A stretch of DNA of 63,688 bases from UBA1876 sp964515395 (GTDB taxonomy: Bacteria > Synergistota > Synergistia > Synergistales > Thermovirgaceae), in NCBI GenBank assembly GCA_964515395.1, contig CAZERC010000005.1, forward strand, positions 1 to 63,688, read 5' to 3'. The notes under the pieces are model-generated. The model was given only the letters and a program-made list of their open reading frames with translations, did not search any database and was not told the DNA's origin. Shown here one piece after another: positions 16,983 to 24,532 of this stretch (positions are counted from its first letter, which is position 1; the number at the start of each line of letters is the position of its first letter). Both the position numbers and the translations under genes were made by a program.

Positions 16983-17014
16983 GTGTACTGGGTGGTCCGC
17001 AGGGAGGGACTTCA

Positions 17015-17722
17015 ATGACCGGCAGAAGGTTCAAGCATACGAGGATTTACGAGCAGGTCGTAGAAGAAGTCAAAGAGCTTATATCCTCAGGGGAACTCGG
17101 GCAGGGAGATCCGCTCCCTCCGGAACGCCAGCTGATGGATGAAATGGGCGTCAGCCGCAGCTCGCTTCGAGAAGCTTTCAGGGTCCTGGAACTCATGGGG
17201 CTGATCGAAAGTATTCCCGGAAAGGGGCGATTCGTCAGGAAACCCCGTTCGGACGCAGGTGACGGCCGGGATATGCCTCTCGAAGACGAGGCCATCCTGG
17301 AACTCATGGAAGCCCGGCGAGTTCTTGACCCTGCCATCGCAGGCGCCGCAGCCATGCACGCCCTTCCGTCGGACCTTACCCGTCTCCGGCGGATCCTCTC
17401 CCATACGGAACAGCACCTCGACGCTCTCCACATACGGGCACAATCCGATTTCGATTTCCACCTCCTCCTCGCCGAAGGGACTCACAATTTCATATTCATA
17501 AACATCGTCAAGATGATGTTTAACCTGATCATGGCCACTCATGAAAGAATCTACACGTTGCTCACCGACAGGGAGGCCTTCCTCAACGAACACCGTGCGA
17601 TTTATGACGCCATAATAGATCATGACGTGGCGAAGGCTTCTGAACTCTCAGCCCGCCACATTGAAAGGATCTACAGGACTCTCCAGGAATCTCTGGCCCT
17701 CGAGGTCAGGAAGAGTCAATAG
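17015..17722 (+). CDS. FadR-type (GntR/FCD) regulator of the citrate operon
   Basis: 235 residues. A winged helix (LPPERQLMDEMGVSRSSLREAFRVLELMGLIE) is followed by an all-helical FCD ligand domain with acidic and histidine residues of the usual metal site (DFDFHLLLAEGTHN, EHRAIYDAI, SARHIERIY). AGGGAGGG precedes the ATG. As first gene of the operon it probably senses a carboxylic acid and controls its own transcription. GntR-family proteins also govern citrate lyase operons elsewhere, so citrate or a related acid is a reasonable effector, by inference. Confidence 0.88.
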   Translation: MTGRRFKHTRIYEQVVEEVKELISSGELGQGDPLPPERQLMDEMGVSRSSLREAFRVLELMGLIESIPGKGRFVRKPRSDAGDGRDMPLEDEAILELMEARRVLDPAIAGAAAMHALPSDLTRLRRILSHTEQHLDALHIRAQSDFDFHLLLAEGTHNFIFINIVKMMFNLIMATHERIYTLLTDREAFLNEHRAIYDAIIDHDVAKASELSARHIERIYRTLQESLALEVRKSQ

Positions 17723-17759
17723 AGAAAAAGCAACAACATCTAATGGGGGGATGTTTCTA

Positions 17760-18305
17760 ATGAAGGAACGCATCATGAAGCTGTTTCCGGAAATCGACTG
17801 GATCCAGGACCCGAAGCTGAAGGAAAAAGTCGTCGCCACTCTCGAGGACGGCCTGAAAATGGGTGGGTGGGAACCTGAGGACATGGAAAAACTGCCATTC
17901 ACATTGCTCATTCCCGACTGCCCGGCGTCGCTTCTGACTCATTTCCGGGGTGTCGTACGGATCGCGAAGCAGGCCATGGATGAATTCAACAGCCTCTATG
18001 ACTACAAGCTGGACAACGATACCGTGATCGCCGGCGCCGTGCTCCACGATGTCGGCAAGCTCGTGGAATATACCCGCGATGAAAACGGCAAGGCAGTGAA
18101 ATCCGCGCTCGGCAAGGACCTCCGCCATCCTTTCTCGGGAGTGGGGATCGCCATGAAAAACGACATCCCCACGCCGATCTGCCATTGCATCGCCGTCCAC
18201 GCCGGCGAAGGCGACGGCCGACATCGTTCTCCGGAAGCGGTTGTCATCAACAAGGCGGATTTCCTCAATTTCGAAACCCTGAAATCCTTTTTGGGTCTTA
18301 TCTAA
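17760..18305 (+). CDS. HD-domain phosphohydrolase in the citrate operon
   Basis: 181 residues from the ATG at 17760, nine bases after GGGGGG; an ATG three codons earlier is too close to the ribosome site. Metal ligands are visible as H in LTHFRG, the HD pair in VLHDVGKL, histidines in CHCIAVHAGEG and D in INKADF. It should hydrolyse a phosphate ester, perhaps a nucleotide. It sits 37 bp after the regulator and 33 bp before the dehydratase genes. Its role in citrate metabolism is unknown. Confidence 0.8.
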   Translation: MKERIMKLFPEIDWIQDPKLKEKVVATLEDGLKMGGWEPEDMEKLPFTLLIPDCPASLLTHFRGVVRIAKQAMDEFNSLYDYKLDNDTVIAGAVLHDVGKLVEYTRDENGKAVKSALGKDLRHPFSGVGIAMKNDIPTPICHCIAVHAGEGDGRHRSPEAVVINKADFLNFETLKSFLGLI

Positions 18306-18338
18306 AGGACCCTGCCTGAAGTCATGGAGGTGACCAGT

Positions 18339-19619
18339 ATGGGCAAGACAATGATCGAAAAGATCATCAAGCGTGCATCTGGGCAGGAAGTCAAGCCTGG
18401 GGACCGGGTCTGGTGCGATATCGACCTGTCCACGGCAAGGGACTTCGCCGGCCCCAACTGCGTGCTTCAGTTCGACAAGGAAACGGAGAACAAGGGGAAG
18501 GTATGGGACCCTGACAAGATCGCCTTCACCTTTGACCTGGAAGCCCCGTCCCGAACGGAACAGGTCGCGAACAACCAGAAGATCATCCGCGATTTCGCGA
18601 AACGCCAGGGGATCGAAAAGGTCTTTGATGTCAACTGGGGGATCGGCCAGCACGTCCTGCTCGAGCATGGCCTCGTGAAACCCGGCTGGGTGATTCTGGG
18701 CACGGACAGCCACATGAACCTTCTGGGTTCCGTTGGTGCTTTCGCGACGGGCGTCGGGAACACGGACATCGTCGCGTCATGGATCCTCGGCAAGCTCTGG
18801 TACCGCGTCCCCGAAACGGTCAAGATCACGGCCAAGGGCTCCTTCAAGAAGGGTGTCTGCATGCGGGATCTGCTGACGAAAATCGTCGGCACCCTCGGCG
18901 CGGGCGGCCTCATCTACAAGGCCGTGGAATTCTACGGAAAACCTGTCGAAGAATCCAATCTCGCCGAACGGATCACCCTCTGCTCCATGGTGACGGAAAT
19001 GAGCGGTAAAATAGGCCTGATCCAGCCGAACGGCGAGGTTCTTGACTGGCTTGCCGGCCGCGCCGGCGAAGAGGTCCGCGAGATGGCCGATGCGATCCGC
19101 GCCGACTCGGATGCCGTCTATTCCGAGGAATACGAATTCGACGTTGATCAGCTCGAACCCATGGTTTCCGCCCCAGATGCCCCTGACAACGTCAAGACCG
19201 TCAGGGAAGTCTCCGGCGAACATCTCGACCAGGTTCATATAGGATCCTGTTCCAACGGCAGATTTGAAGACATCGCGGCGGCCTTCGAAGTGCTCAAGGC
19301 CGCGGATTTCAAAATTGCTCCGGGCATGAGGGCGATCGTAACGCCAAGCACGAGGGAAGTCATGAAACAATGCGCCCAGGCCGGGTTCATCGACAAGTTC
19401 CTCGATGCGGGAGTGGTCTTCACCAATCCCACATGCGCGTTGTGCACGGCGAAACACTACGGGGCCCTGCCCAGCGGCGATGTGGGCATGTCCACCACGA
19501 ACAGGAACTTCCTCGGCAAGGTGGGCAAAGGCAGTCACACCTATCTTGCCAGCCCGATGACCGCAATGGCATCGGCCGTCCGCGGCGTGATCACCGATCC
19601 CCGCGAGATTCTCGGGTAA
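18339..19619 (+). CDS. Aconitase/IPMI-family dehydratase large subunit, copy 1
   Basis: 426 residues from the ATG at 18339; GGAGG at 18326-18330 lies inside a longer frame that begins at 18324. It is the Fe-S subunit of a two-subunit LeuCD-type hydro-lyase. The three cluster cysteines are present in GSCSNGRFEDI and CALC. The family includes isopropylmalate isomerase, homoaconitase, 2,3-dimethylmalate dehydratase and bacterial aconitase-like enzymes. The neighbours isocitrate dehydrogenase and citrate lyase favour citrate/isocitrate or a close relative. No leucine genes are present. Confidence 0.85.
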   Translation: MGKTMIEKIIKRASGQEVKPGDRVWCDIDLSTARDFAGPNCVLQFDKETENKGKVWDPDKIAFTFDLEAPSRTEQVANNQKIIRDFAKRQGIEKVFDVNWGIGQHVLLEHGLVKPGWVILGTDSHMNLLGSVGAFATGVGNTDIVASWILGKLWYRVPETVKITAKGSFKKGVCMRDLLTKIVGTLGAGGLIYKAVEFYGKPVEESNLAERITLCSMVTEMSGKIGLIQPNGEVLDWLAGRAGEEVREMADAIRADSDAVYSEEYEFDVDQLEPMVSAPDAPDNVKTVREVSGEHLDQVHIGSCSNGRFEDIAAAFEVLKAADFKIAPGMRAIVTPSTREVMKQCAQAGFIDKFLDAGVVFTNPTCALCTAKHYGALPSGDVGMSTTNRNFLGKVGKGSHTYLASPMTAMASAVRGVITDPREILG

Positions 19620-19632
19620 GGAGGAATCACAG

Positions 19633-20148
19633 ATGGCAGAGAATATCCTGCGTGGCAGGGCCTGGGTTTTCGGTGACGACGTGGATACGGACCTGATTTA
19701 TCACAACAAGTACCTGGGAGTCACCGATACCAAGGAAATGGCCCAGTACTCGTTCGAATACTATCCGGGCAAGGAGAATTTCGCCAAGGAAGCAAAACCC
19801 GGCGACATCGTCGTTGCGGGCGAAAATTTCGGCTGCGGCTCTTCGAGGGAACATGCCGTCTATTGCCTCAAGGAGCTTGGAATTCCCGTGATCCTGGCGG
19901 AATCCTATGCACGCATCTATTATCGAAACGCCGTGAATAACGGCTACCCCGTGCTTGTCGTACCGGACATCACTGACAAGGTCAGCGACGGGGACGAACT
20001 CGAGGTCAACATGGACACCGGCGAGATCAAGAATCTCACAACCGGTGAAAAGATGCATGGTGATGCCGTGACGGACCTCGAGAAAGAGATCATGGCCCAC
20101 GGCGGGCTGATCCAGTATCTCAAGGCACAAGCCGAGAAACAGCAGTAG
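19633..20148 (+). CDS. Aconitase/IPMI-family dehydratase small subunit, copy 1
   Basis: 171-residue swivel-domain partner of the preceding large subunit, 13 bp downstream, with GGAGG in between. The catalytic GCGSSREHA and ARIYYRNA motifs are intact. The substrate-recognition loop after DVDTDLI reads NKYLGV, whereas leucine-pathway enzymes have YLRT or YLRM there, which argues against isopropylmalate. Cytoplasmic. Confidence 0.85.
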   Translation: MAENILRGRAWVFGDDVDTDLIYHNKYLGVTDTKEMAQYSFEYYPGKENFAKEAKPGDIVVAGENFGCGSSREHAVYCLKELGIPVILAESYARIYYRNAVNNGYPVLVVPDITDKVSDGDELEVNMDTGEIKNLTTGEKMHGDAVTDLEKEIMAHGGLIQYLKAQAEKQQ

Positions 20149-20161
20149 GAGGTGAGAGCAG

Positions 20162-21418
20162 ATGGGTAAGACCTTTGCGGAAATAGTTCTCGGAAAAGCC
20201 GCCGGTGAGGAGGTCACAACCGGCCAGGTCGTCACCGTGGAGCCCCATTTCTGCATGAGCCACGACAATGCCGCACCGATTTCAAAAATCTTCAAAAAAA
20301 TCGGCGTCGAAAAGGTGTGGGATCCGGATCATCTGGTCTTCATCCTGGACCATGCCGTCCCCGCACCAACCGACAAACACGCCGAAAACCACAAGATCAT
20401 CAGGGAATTCGTGAAGGAACAGGGCATCAAGCATTTCTATGATGTCAACAGCAAGGGCGGTGTCTGCCATCAGATCATGTGTCAGGACGGATTCGCTCTG
20501 CCCGGACTCGTCATTGTGGGAAGCGACAGTCATACCTGCACCTACGGTGCCTATGGTGCCTTTTCCACCGGCATCGGCAGAAGCGAAATGGCCGCCACCT
20601 GGGCGACGGGGCAGATCTGGTTCCGTGTTCCGGAATCGATGAAGATTACCGTCACGGGGTCCTTCAAAAAAGGCGTGGCCGCCAAGGATCTGATCCTCAA
20701 GATCATCGGAGACATCAAGGCTGACGGGGCCGATTACATGTCCGTTGAATTCCATGGACAGGGCATCGCCGACATGTCTCTGGCAGAGCGCATGACCCTC
20801 TGCAACATGGGAATTGAAATGGGCGCGAAAAACGCCGTATGCCCACCGGACCAGAAGGTTCTTGACGCCATCGCGAAAAACGCCAAAACCGACAAGTGGG
20901 AAGCCATCTGGGCGGACGATGACGCGGAATACGTCAAGGAACTCGAATATGACCTGGATAATCTTGAACCCGGCGTCGCGAAACCCCACACGGTGGACAA
21001 CTATGCCCCCGTTTCGGAAGTCGCCGGCACGGAAATCCACCAGGCATTTCTCGGAAGCTGCACCAACGCGAGGATCGAGGACCTGCGGGCGGCGGCGGAG
21101 ATTCTGAAGGGCAAGGAAGTGGCCGTCAGGACCATCGTCATTCCAGCTTCATGGGAAGTCTACAGGCAGGCCATGAAGGAAGGCCTGATGGACGTGTTCC
21201 TTGATGCCGGCTGCATCCTCAACAATCCGGGATGCGGACCCTGCATGGGGAACCACGAAGGGATCCTGGCCCCCGGAGAAACCTGTATCTCCACGGCAAA
21301 CAGGAACTTCAAGGGCCGAATGGGCAACAAGGAAAGCTTCATCTACCTCGCAAGCCCCCTGACGGTGGTCGCTTCCGCCCTCAAGGGCGCCATCACCGAT
21401 CCGAGGGAGGTGCTGTAG
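20162..21418 (+). CDS. Aconitase/IPMI-family dehydratase large subunit, copy 2
   Basis: 418 residues, AGGAGGTG before the ATG. Cluster cysteines are in GSCTNARIEDL and CGPCMGNH, and the GSDSHTCTYGAYGAF segment is canonical. It is clearly paralogous to copy 1 but not nearly identical, so the two pairs probably have different substrates, or each handles one half of citrate to isocitrate conversion. Which pair acts on which acid cannot be told from sequence. Confidence 0.87.
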   Translation: MGKTFAEIVLGKAAGEEVTTGQVVTVEPHFCMSHDNAAPISKIFKKIGVEKVWDPDHLVFILDHAVPAPTDKHAENHKIIREFVKEQGIKHFYDVNSKGGVCHQIMCQDGFALPGLVIVGSDSHTCTYGAYGAFSTGIGRSEMAATWATGQIWFRVPESMKITVTGSFKKGVAAKDLILKIIGDIKADGADYMSVEFHGQGIADMSLAERMTLCNMGIEMGAKNAVCPPDQKVLDAIAKNAKTDKWEAIWADDDAEYVKELEYDLDNLEPGVAKPHTVDNYAPVSEVAGTEIHQAFLGSCTNARIEDLRAAAEILKGKEVAVRTIVIPASWEVYRQAMKEGLMDVFLDAGCILNNPGCGPCMGNHEGILAPGETCISTANRNFKGRMGNKESFIYLASPLTVVASALKGAITDPREVL

Positions 21419-21420
21419 CG

Positions 21421-21915
21421 ATGAAAGTCACAGGAAAAGTCTGGAAATACGGCGATGACGTCAACACTGACGTCATTTTCCCGGGGAAATACACCTATAC
21501 CGTTTCGGAACGGTCTGAAATGGGTCAGTACGCCCTGGAGGACCTGGACCCCGAATTCACCAAAAACGCCGAACCGGGAGACATTATCGTCGCCGGGAAA
21601 AACTGGGGATGTGGATCCTCCCGCGAGCAAGCGGTGACCTGCCTCAAGGAACGCGGCATCGCGGCCATCGTCGCCAAGGGCTTCGCCAGAATCTATTATC
21701 GCAACGCCCTCAACGAGGGACTCCCTATCGTTGTGGCTCCCGAAGCCGTGGATGCGATCGAAGCCGGTGATGAAATCTCGATCGACTTCGACAAGGGTGA
21801 GATCACCACGCCGAAGGGGTCCTTCTCTTTCCCGAAATACCCTGATTTTGTCAGGGGACTCATTGAGGACGGAGGTTTGATTCCTCACGTGAAAAAGTCC
21901 CTGGGTCTCAAGTAG
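21421..21915 (+). CDS. Aconitase/IPMI-family dehydratase small subunit, copy 2
   Basis: 164 residues, starting two bases after the copy 2 large-subunit stop. GCGSSREQA and ARIYYRNA are present. The recognition loop is FPGKYTYTV, different both from copy 1 and from the leucine-type YLR loop. It completes the second dehydratase. Confidence 0.86.
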   Translation: MKVTGKVWKYGDDVNTDVIFPGKYTYTVSERSEMGQYALEDLDPEFTKNAEPGDIIVAGKNWGCGSSREQAVTCLKERGIAAIVAKGFARIYYRNALNEGLPIVVAPEAVDAIEAGDEISIDFDKGEITTPKGSFSFPKYPDFVRGLIEDGGLIPHVKKSLGLK

Positions 21916-21933
21916 CGACCACACGAGGTGTTC

Positions 21934-21961
21934 CCGGCGGCCGCACAACGTCGGCCGCCGG
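21934..21961 (+). other. Strong GC stem-loop inside the citrate operon
   Basis: CCGGCGGCCG (21934-21943) and CGGCCGCCGG (21952-21961) form a ten-pair stem. A T run (21970-21975) starts nine bases later, so it may be a partial terminator or a transcript-stabilising hairpin before the dehydrogenase gene. Confidence 0.5.
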
Positions 21962-21992
21962 AATACAAATTTTTTCAAGGAGGTCATTATCC

Positions 21993-23228
21993 ATGGCAAA
22001 AAGAAATGTCATGCAGGTTAAAGACAAGAAAGACCGCTATCAGGTTTCCTACATCCCTGGAGACGATTCTGGCTTCGACGTCATGGAAGCAGCGATGATC
22101 GTCATGCAGGCCCTGAATCCGCCGATTGAATGGGTTCGCGCCGACATGGGATGGTGCATGTGGGAAAAAGCCTGCAAGGAATATCCCGAAGGCGACCCGC
22201 GGCGGAATACCGTCCCGCCCGAAACCTTCGAGAAAGTCAAAAACACCGATGCGACTCTCATGGCGGCCATAACGTCAAAATCCGGGGTCAAGGGATTCAA
22301 GTCTGCGATACTGCAGATGCGGCAGGCATTTGATCTGTTTATCAATTTCCGCCCGGCAAAGCTCTATCCCGGCCTCACCACGCCGCTGAAGGGCGATCCC
22401 AACATCGACATCGCCGTCTTCAGGGAAAACACGGAGGACCTCTACTCCGCCGTTGAATGGCGTCCGCTCCCCAAGGAGATGTTCGACCTTCATCCCGGCA
22501 TGGAACGATACAAGGACAAGGAAGAAGTCGCCGTTTCCTGGAGGGTCTTTTCGAAGGAAGGCTGCGACCGCATCATCCGGGCCGCCTTCGAGTACGCCAA
22601 GGCCAACGGTTTGACCAGCGTCGTGAGCTGCAACAAGGCCAACGTCATTCGGGCCACCGACGGCATGATGAAAGAACGCTTCCTCGAAATCGCCAAGGAA
22701 TATCCCGAAATCGAGGCCCGCGAGGAGAACGCTGATGCGACGGCCATGTGGCTTCTGAAGAATCCGCAGAACTATCAGGTCATCGTTACCTCCAACGTGT
22801 TCGGCGACATCCTGTCCGACGAAGCCTCGCAGCTTATCGGTGGCATGGGCTTCTCACCCAGCGGCAACATCGGGGAAAACACGGCACTCTTCGAACCGAG
22901 CCATGGCTCGGTGCCCAAGTACGCCCACCAGTACAAGATCAACCCATGCGGCCTTCTGATCACCGCGGCCATGATGCTCTACTATCTCCGCCTCGACGAA
23001 TACGCAGAGAAACTTGAAAAGGCCATTGGTGACGTCCTTGTCGAAGGGAAAGCACTCACGTATGATATCTGGCGTGACAGGGGTGAGAAGGACTGGGAAT
23101 CGAAAGCCGTCTCCACTCTTGACATGGCAAAAGCCATCGCTGCGAAAATCGATCCGGAATTCGACAAAAAGGCCGATGAAATCTGCGCCAAGGCGAAGGA
23201 AATGTGTGCGTGGGAACATCTGGCGTGA
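21993..23228 (+). CDS. icd: Isocitrate dehydrogenase (probably NADP-dependent)
   Basis: 411 residues. It oxidatively decarboxylates isocitrate to 2-oxoglutarate. Seen: FRENTEDLYSAVEW, the substrate loop SGVKGFKSAILQMR, the metal aspartates around FGDILSDEASQLIGG and the coenzyme loop HGSVPKYAHQYKINP. The K-Y pair in that loop matches the NADP-binding residues of the E. coli enzyme. AAGGAGG precedes the ATG. Together with the dehydratases it would feed citrate carbon into 2-oxoglutarate and glutamate. Confidence 0.88.
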   Translation: MAKRNVMQVKDKKDRYQVSYIPGDDSGFDVMEAAMIVMQALNPPIEWVRADMGWCMWEKACKEYPEGDPRRNTVPPETFEKVKNTDATLMAAITSKSGVKGFKSAILQMRQAFDLFINFRPAKLYPGLTTPLKGDPNIDIAVFRENTEDLYSAVEWRPLPKEMFDLHPGMERYKDKEEVAVSWRVFSKEGCDRIIRAAFEYAKANGLTSVVSCNKANVIRATDGMMKERFLEIAKEYPEIEAREENADATAMWLLKNPQNYQVIVTSNVFGDILSDEASQLIGGMGFSPSGNIGENTALFEPSHGSVPKYAHQYKINPCGLLITAAMMLYYLRLDEYAEKLEKAIGDVLVEGKALTYDIWRDRGEKDWESKAVSTLDMAKAIAAKIDPEFDKKADEICAKAKEMCAWEHLA

Positions 23229-23242
23229 CCCGGTGATCGTCG

Positions 23243-23268
23243 GGGAAATGCCCGCAATGGCATTTCCC
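23243..23268 (+). other. Stem-loop after the isocitrate dehydrogenase gene
   Basis: GGGAAATGCC (23243-23252) and GGCATTTCCC (23259-23268) pair perfectly over a six-base loop, 14 bp after the stop. No T run follows, so it may protect the upstream transcript rather than end it. Confidence 0.5.
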
Positions 23269-23293
23269 TGAAGCGGATCTTACTGATTTTTTT

Positions 23294-23365
23294 CGGAGGC
23301 AGGAGCGTTTCAGGCTGCGAACCAGGAGCCACGCCGTCAAGACGGTTTGATCGCTCCTGCCTCCG
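23294..23365 (+). ncRNA. Candidate structured RNA element upstream of citD (three-way junction)
   Basis: CGGAGGCAGGAGCG (23294-23307) pairs perfectly with CGCTCCTGCCTCCG (23352-23365). The 44 bases enclosed can form two further stems, GGCT/AGCC (23313-23316 with 23327-23330) and CCGT/ACGG (23334-23337 with 23342-23345), giving a three-way junction. The ribosome site of citD follows by seven bases. No known riboswitch motif is recognised. Confidence 0.45.
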
Positions 23366-23384
23366 TTGCATTGGAGGAATGGGA

Positions 23385-23657
23385 ATGAAAACAGCCCAGG
23401 CAGGGACCCTTGAATCCATGGATTGCCTGGTTACCGCCAGCGAAGTGGACAAGGGCAGAGGAATATCAGTTTCAATGGAGGGCGCCAGTGTTGCCAGGTT
23501 CGGTGCCGCCATACTCAAATCAACGAAGGAAACCCTCAAGGAGATGGGCGTCAAGGACTTGAAACTGTCCATCCAGGATAACGGCGCTACCGATCTCGTG
23601 CTCAGGGCTCGGGTGGAAGCTGCGGCGTCCCGGCTCCTGGAAGGTGATGGCCGATGA
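23385..23657 (+). CDS. citD: Citrate lyase acyl carrier protein (gamma subunit)
   Basis: 90 residues from the ATG at 23385, seven bases after GGAGG; an ATG two codons earlier is also open. CitD carries the phosphoribosyl-dephospho-CoA arm on which acetyl and citryl groups ride. The modified serine is in the conserved GTLES motif near residue 13. The C-terminal DLVLRARVEAAASRLLE is typical. It is followed by citE with an ATGA overlap. Citramalate lyase gamma subunits look alike, so that alternative remains. Confidence 0.85.
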   Translation: MKTAQAGTLESMDCLVTASEVDKGRGISVSMEGASVARFGAAILKSTKETLKEMGVKDLKLSIQDNGATDLVLRARVEAAASRLLEGDGR

Positions 23658-24529
23658 AACTTCGAAGAACCAAACTCTATCTCCCCGGGAACAATCCCAA
23701 CATGCTCCTGCGGGGACACCTCTTTCGGCCGGACGGCGTCATCCTGGATCTTGAGGATGCCGTCTCCATGTCCGAAAAGGATGCGGCAAGAATACTCGTC
23801 AGGGAAATCCTCAAACAGGGGGAATTCGGGGGATGTGAAGTCACAGTCAGGATTAACGGCATGGACACCGACATGTGGCGCCGGGACATCGAAACCGTTG
23901 TGCCCTGTGGAATCGACGGAATTCGTGTTCCAAAAGCTGAATCCCCCAAAGACATGCAGATACTCGATGAAGCCCTTTCCGAAATCGAGGAAAATTCCGG
24001 CATACCCATAGGAAAAACCCTGGTCTTCTGCCTGCTCGAAACGGCTCTGGGCATCTGGAATGCCTACGATATCGCCACATCGACCCCAAGGATTGCGGGA
24101 ATCTGCCCCGGTGGCGAAGACCTCCGGGCGGACCTCAAGACAGACAGATCCGATTCGGGTGAGGAGCTGATCGGTCCGAGGCGGATCGTCGTTCTTGCCG
24201 CCCATGCCGCAAAGGTCGACGCCCTGGACACGGTCTATTCGAACGTCACCGACGACGAAGGGCTCCGCCGGGAAACAGAATGGATCAAGCAGCTTGGTTT
24301 TCAGGGCAAAAGCGTCATCCATCCGAACCAGATCCCCGTCATCCACGACGTGTTCACCCCCACGCAAAAGGAAATAGACCAGGCCCAGAAGATCGTCGCC
24401 GCGGCAAAAGACGCCGCCAGGAAAGGTCTGGGCGCCGTTTCCGTCGACGGACGCATGGTGGACAAACCTGTCGTCAAGCGGGCCGAATACACCCTGCAAC
24501 GCGCAGGGCTCCTCGAGGGAGGTGAGTAG
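23654..24529 (+). CDS. citE: Citrate lyase beta subunit (citryl-ACP lyase)
   Basis: 291 residues. It cleaves citryl-ACP to oxaloacetate and acetyl-ACP. Family motifs are visible: LYLPGNNPNML, the metal-site LDLEDAVS, VRINGMDT, the substrate-side glutamate in LLETALG, and GKSVIHPNQI. Its start overlaps citD by four bases and citF starts three bases after its stop, so the three subunits are made together. A citramalate lyase reading cannot be excluded. Confidence 0.88.
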   Translation: MKLRRTKLYLPGNNPNMLLRGHLFRPDGVILDLEDAVSMSEKDAARILVREILKQGEFGGCEVTVRINGMDTDMWRRDIETVVPCGIDGIRVPKAESPKDMQILDEALSEIEENSGIPIGKTLVFCLLETALGIWNAYDIATSTPRIAGICPGGEDLRADLKTDRSDSGEELIGPRRIVVLAAHAAKVDALDTVYSNVTDDEGLRRETEWIKQLGFQGKSVIHPNQIPVIHDVFTPTQKEIDQAQKIVAAAKDAARKGLGAVSVDGRMVDKPVVKRAEYTLQRAGLLEGGE

Positions 24530-24532
24530 GAC

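Larger units (their letters stand above)
16577..17014. other. Divergent intergenic region (438 bp)
   Basis: It holds promoters for both flanking genes, annotated separately. GGATTC (16764-16769) and GAATCC (16789-16794) form a short spaced dyad with a repeated AATGGG motif between them. I find no convincing ORF or RNA gene in it. Confidence 0.5.

Noticed and set aside
18339..21915. Leucine biosynthesis (leuC and leuD)
   Set aside because: No leuA or leuB nearby, two pairs present, atypical recognition loops, and the operon contains citrate lyase and isocitrate dehydrogenase.
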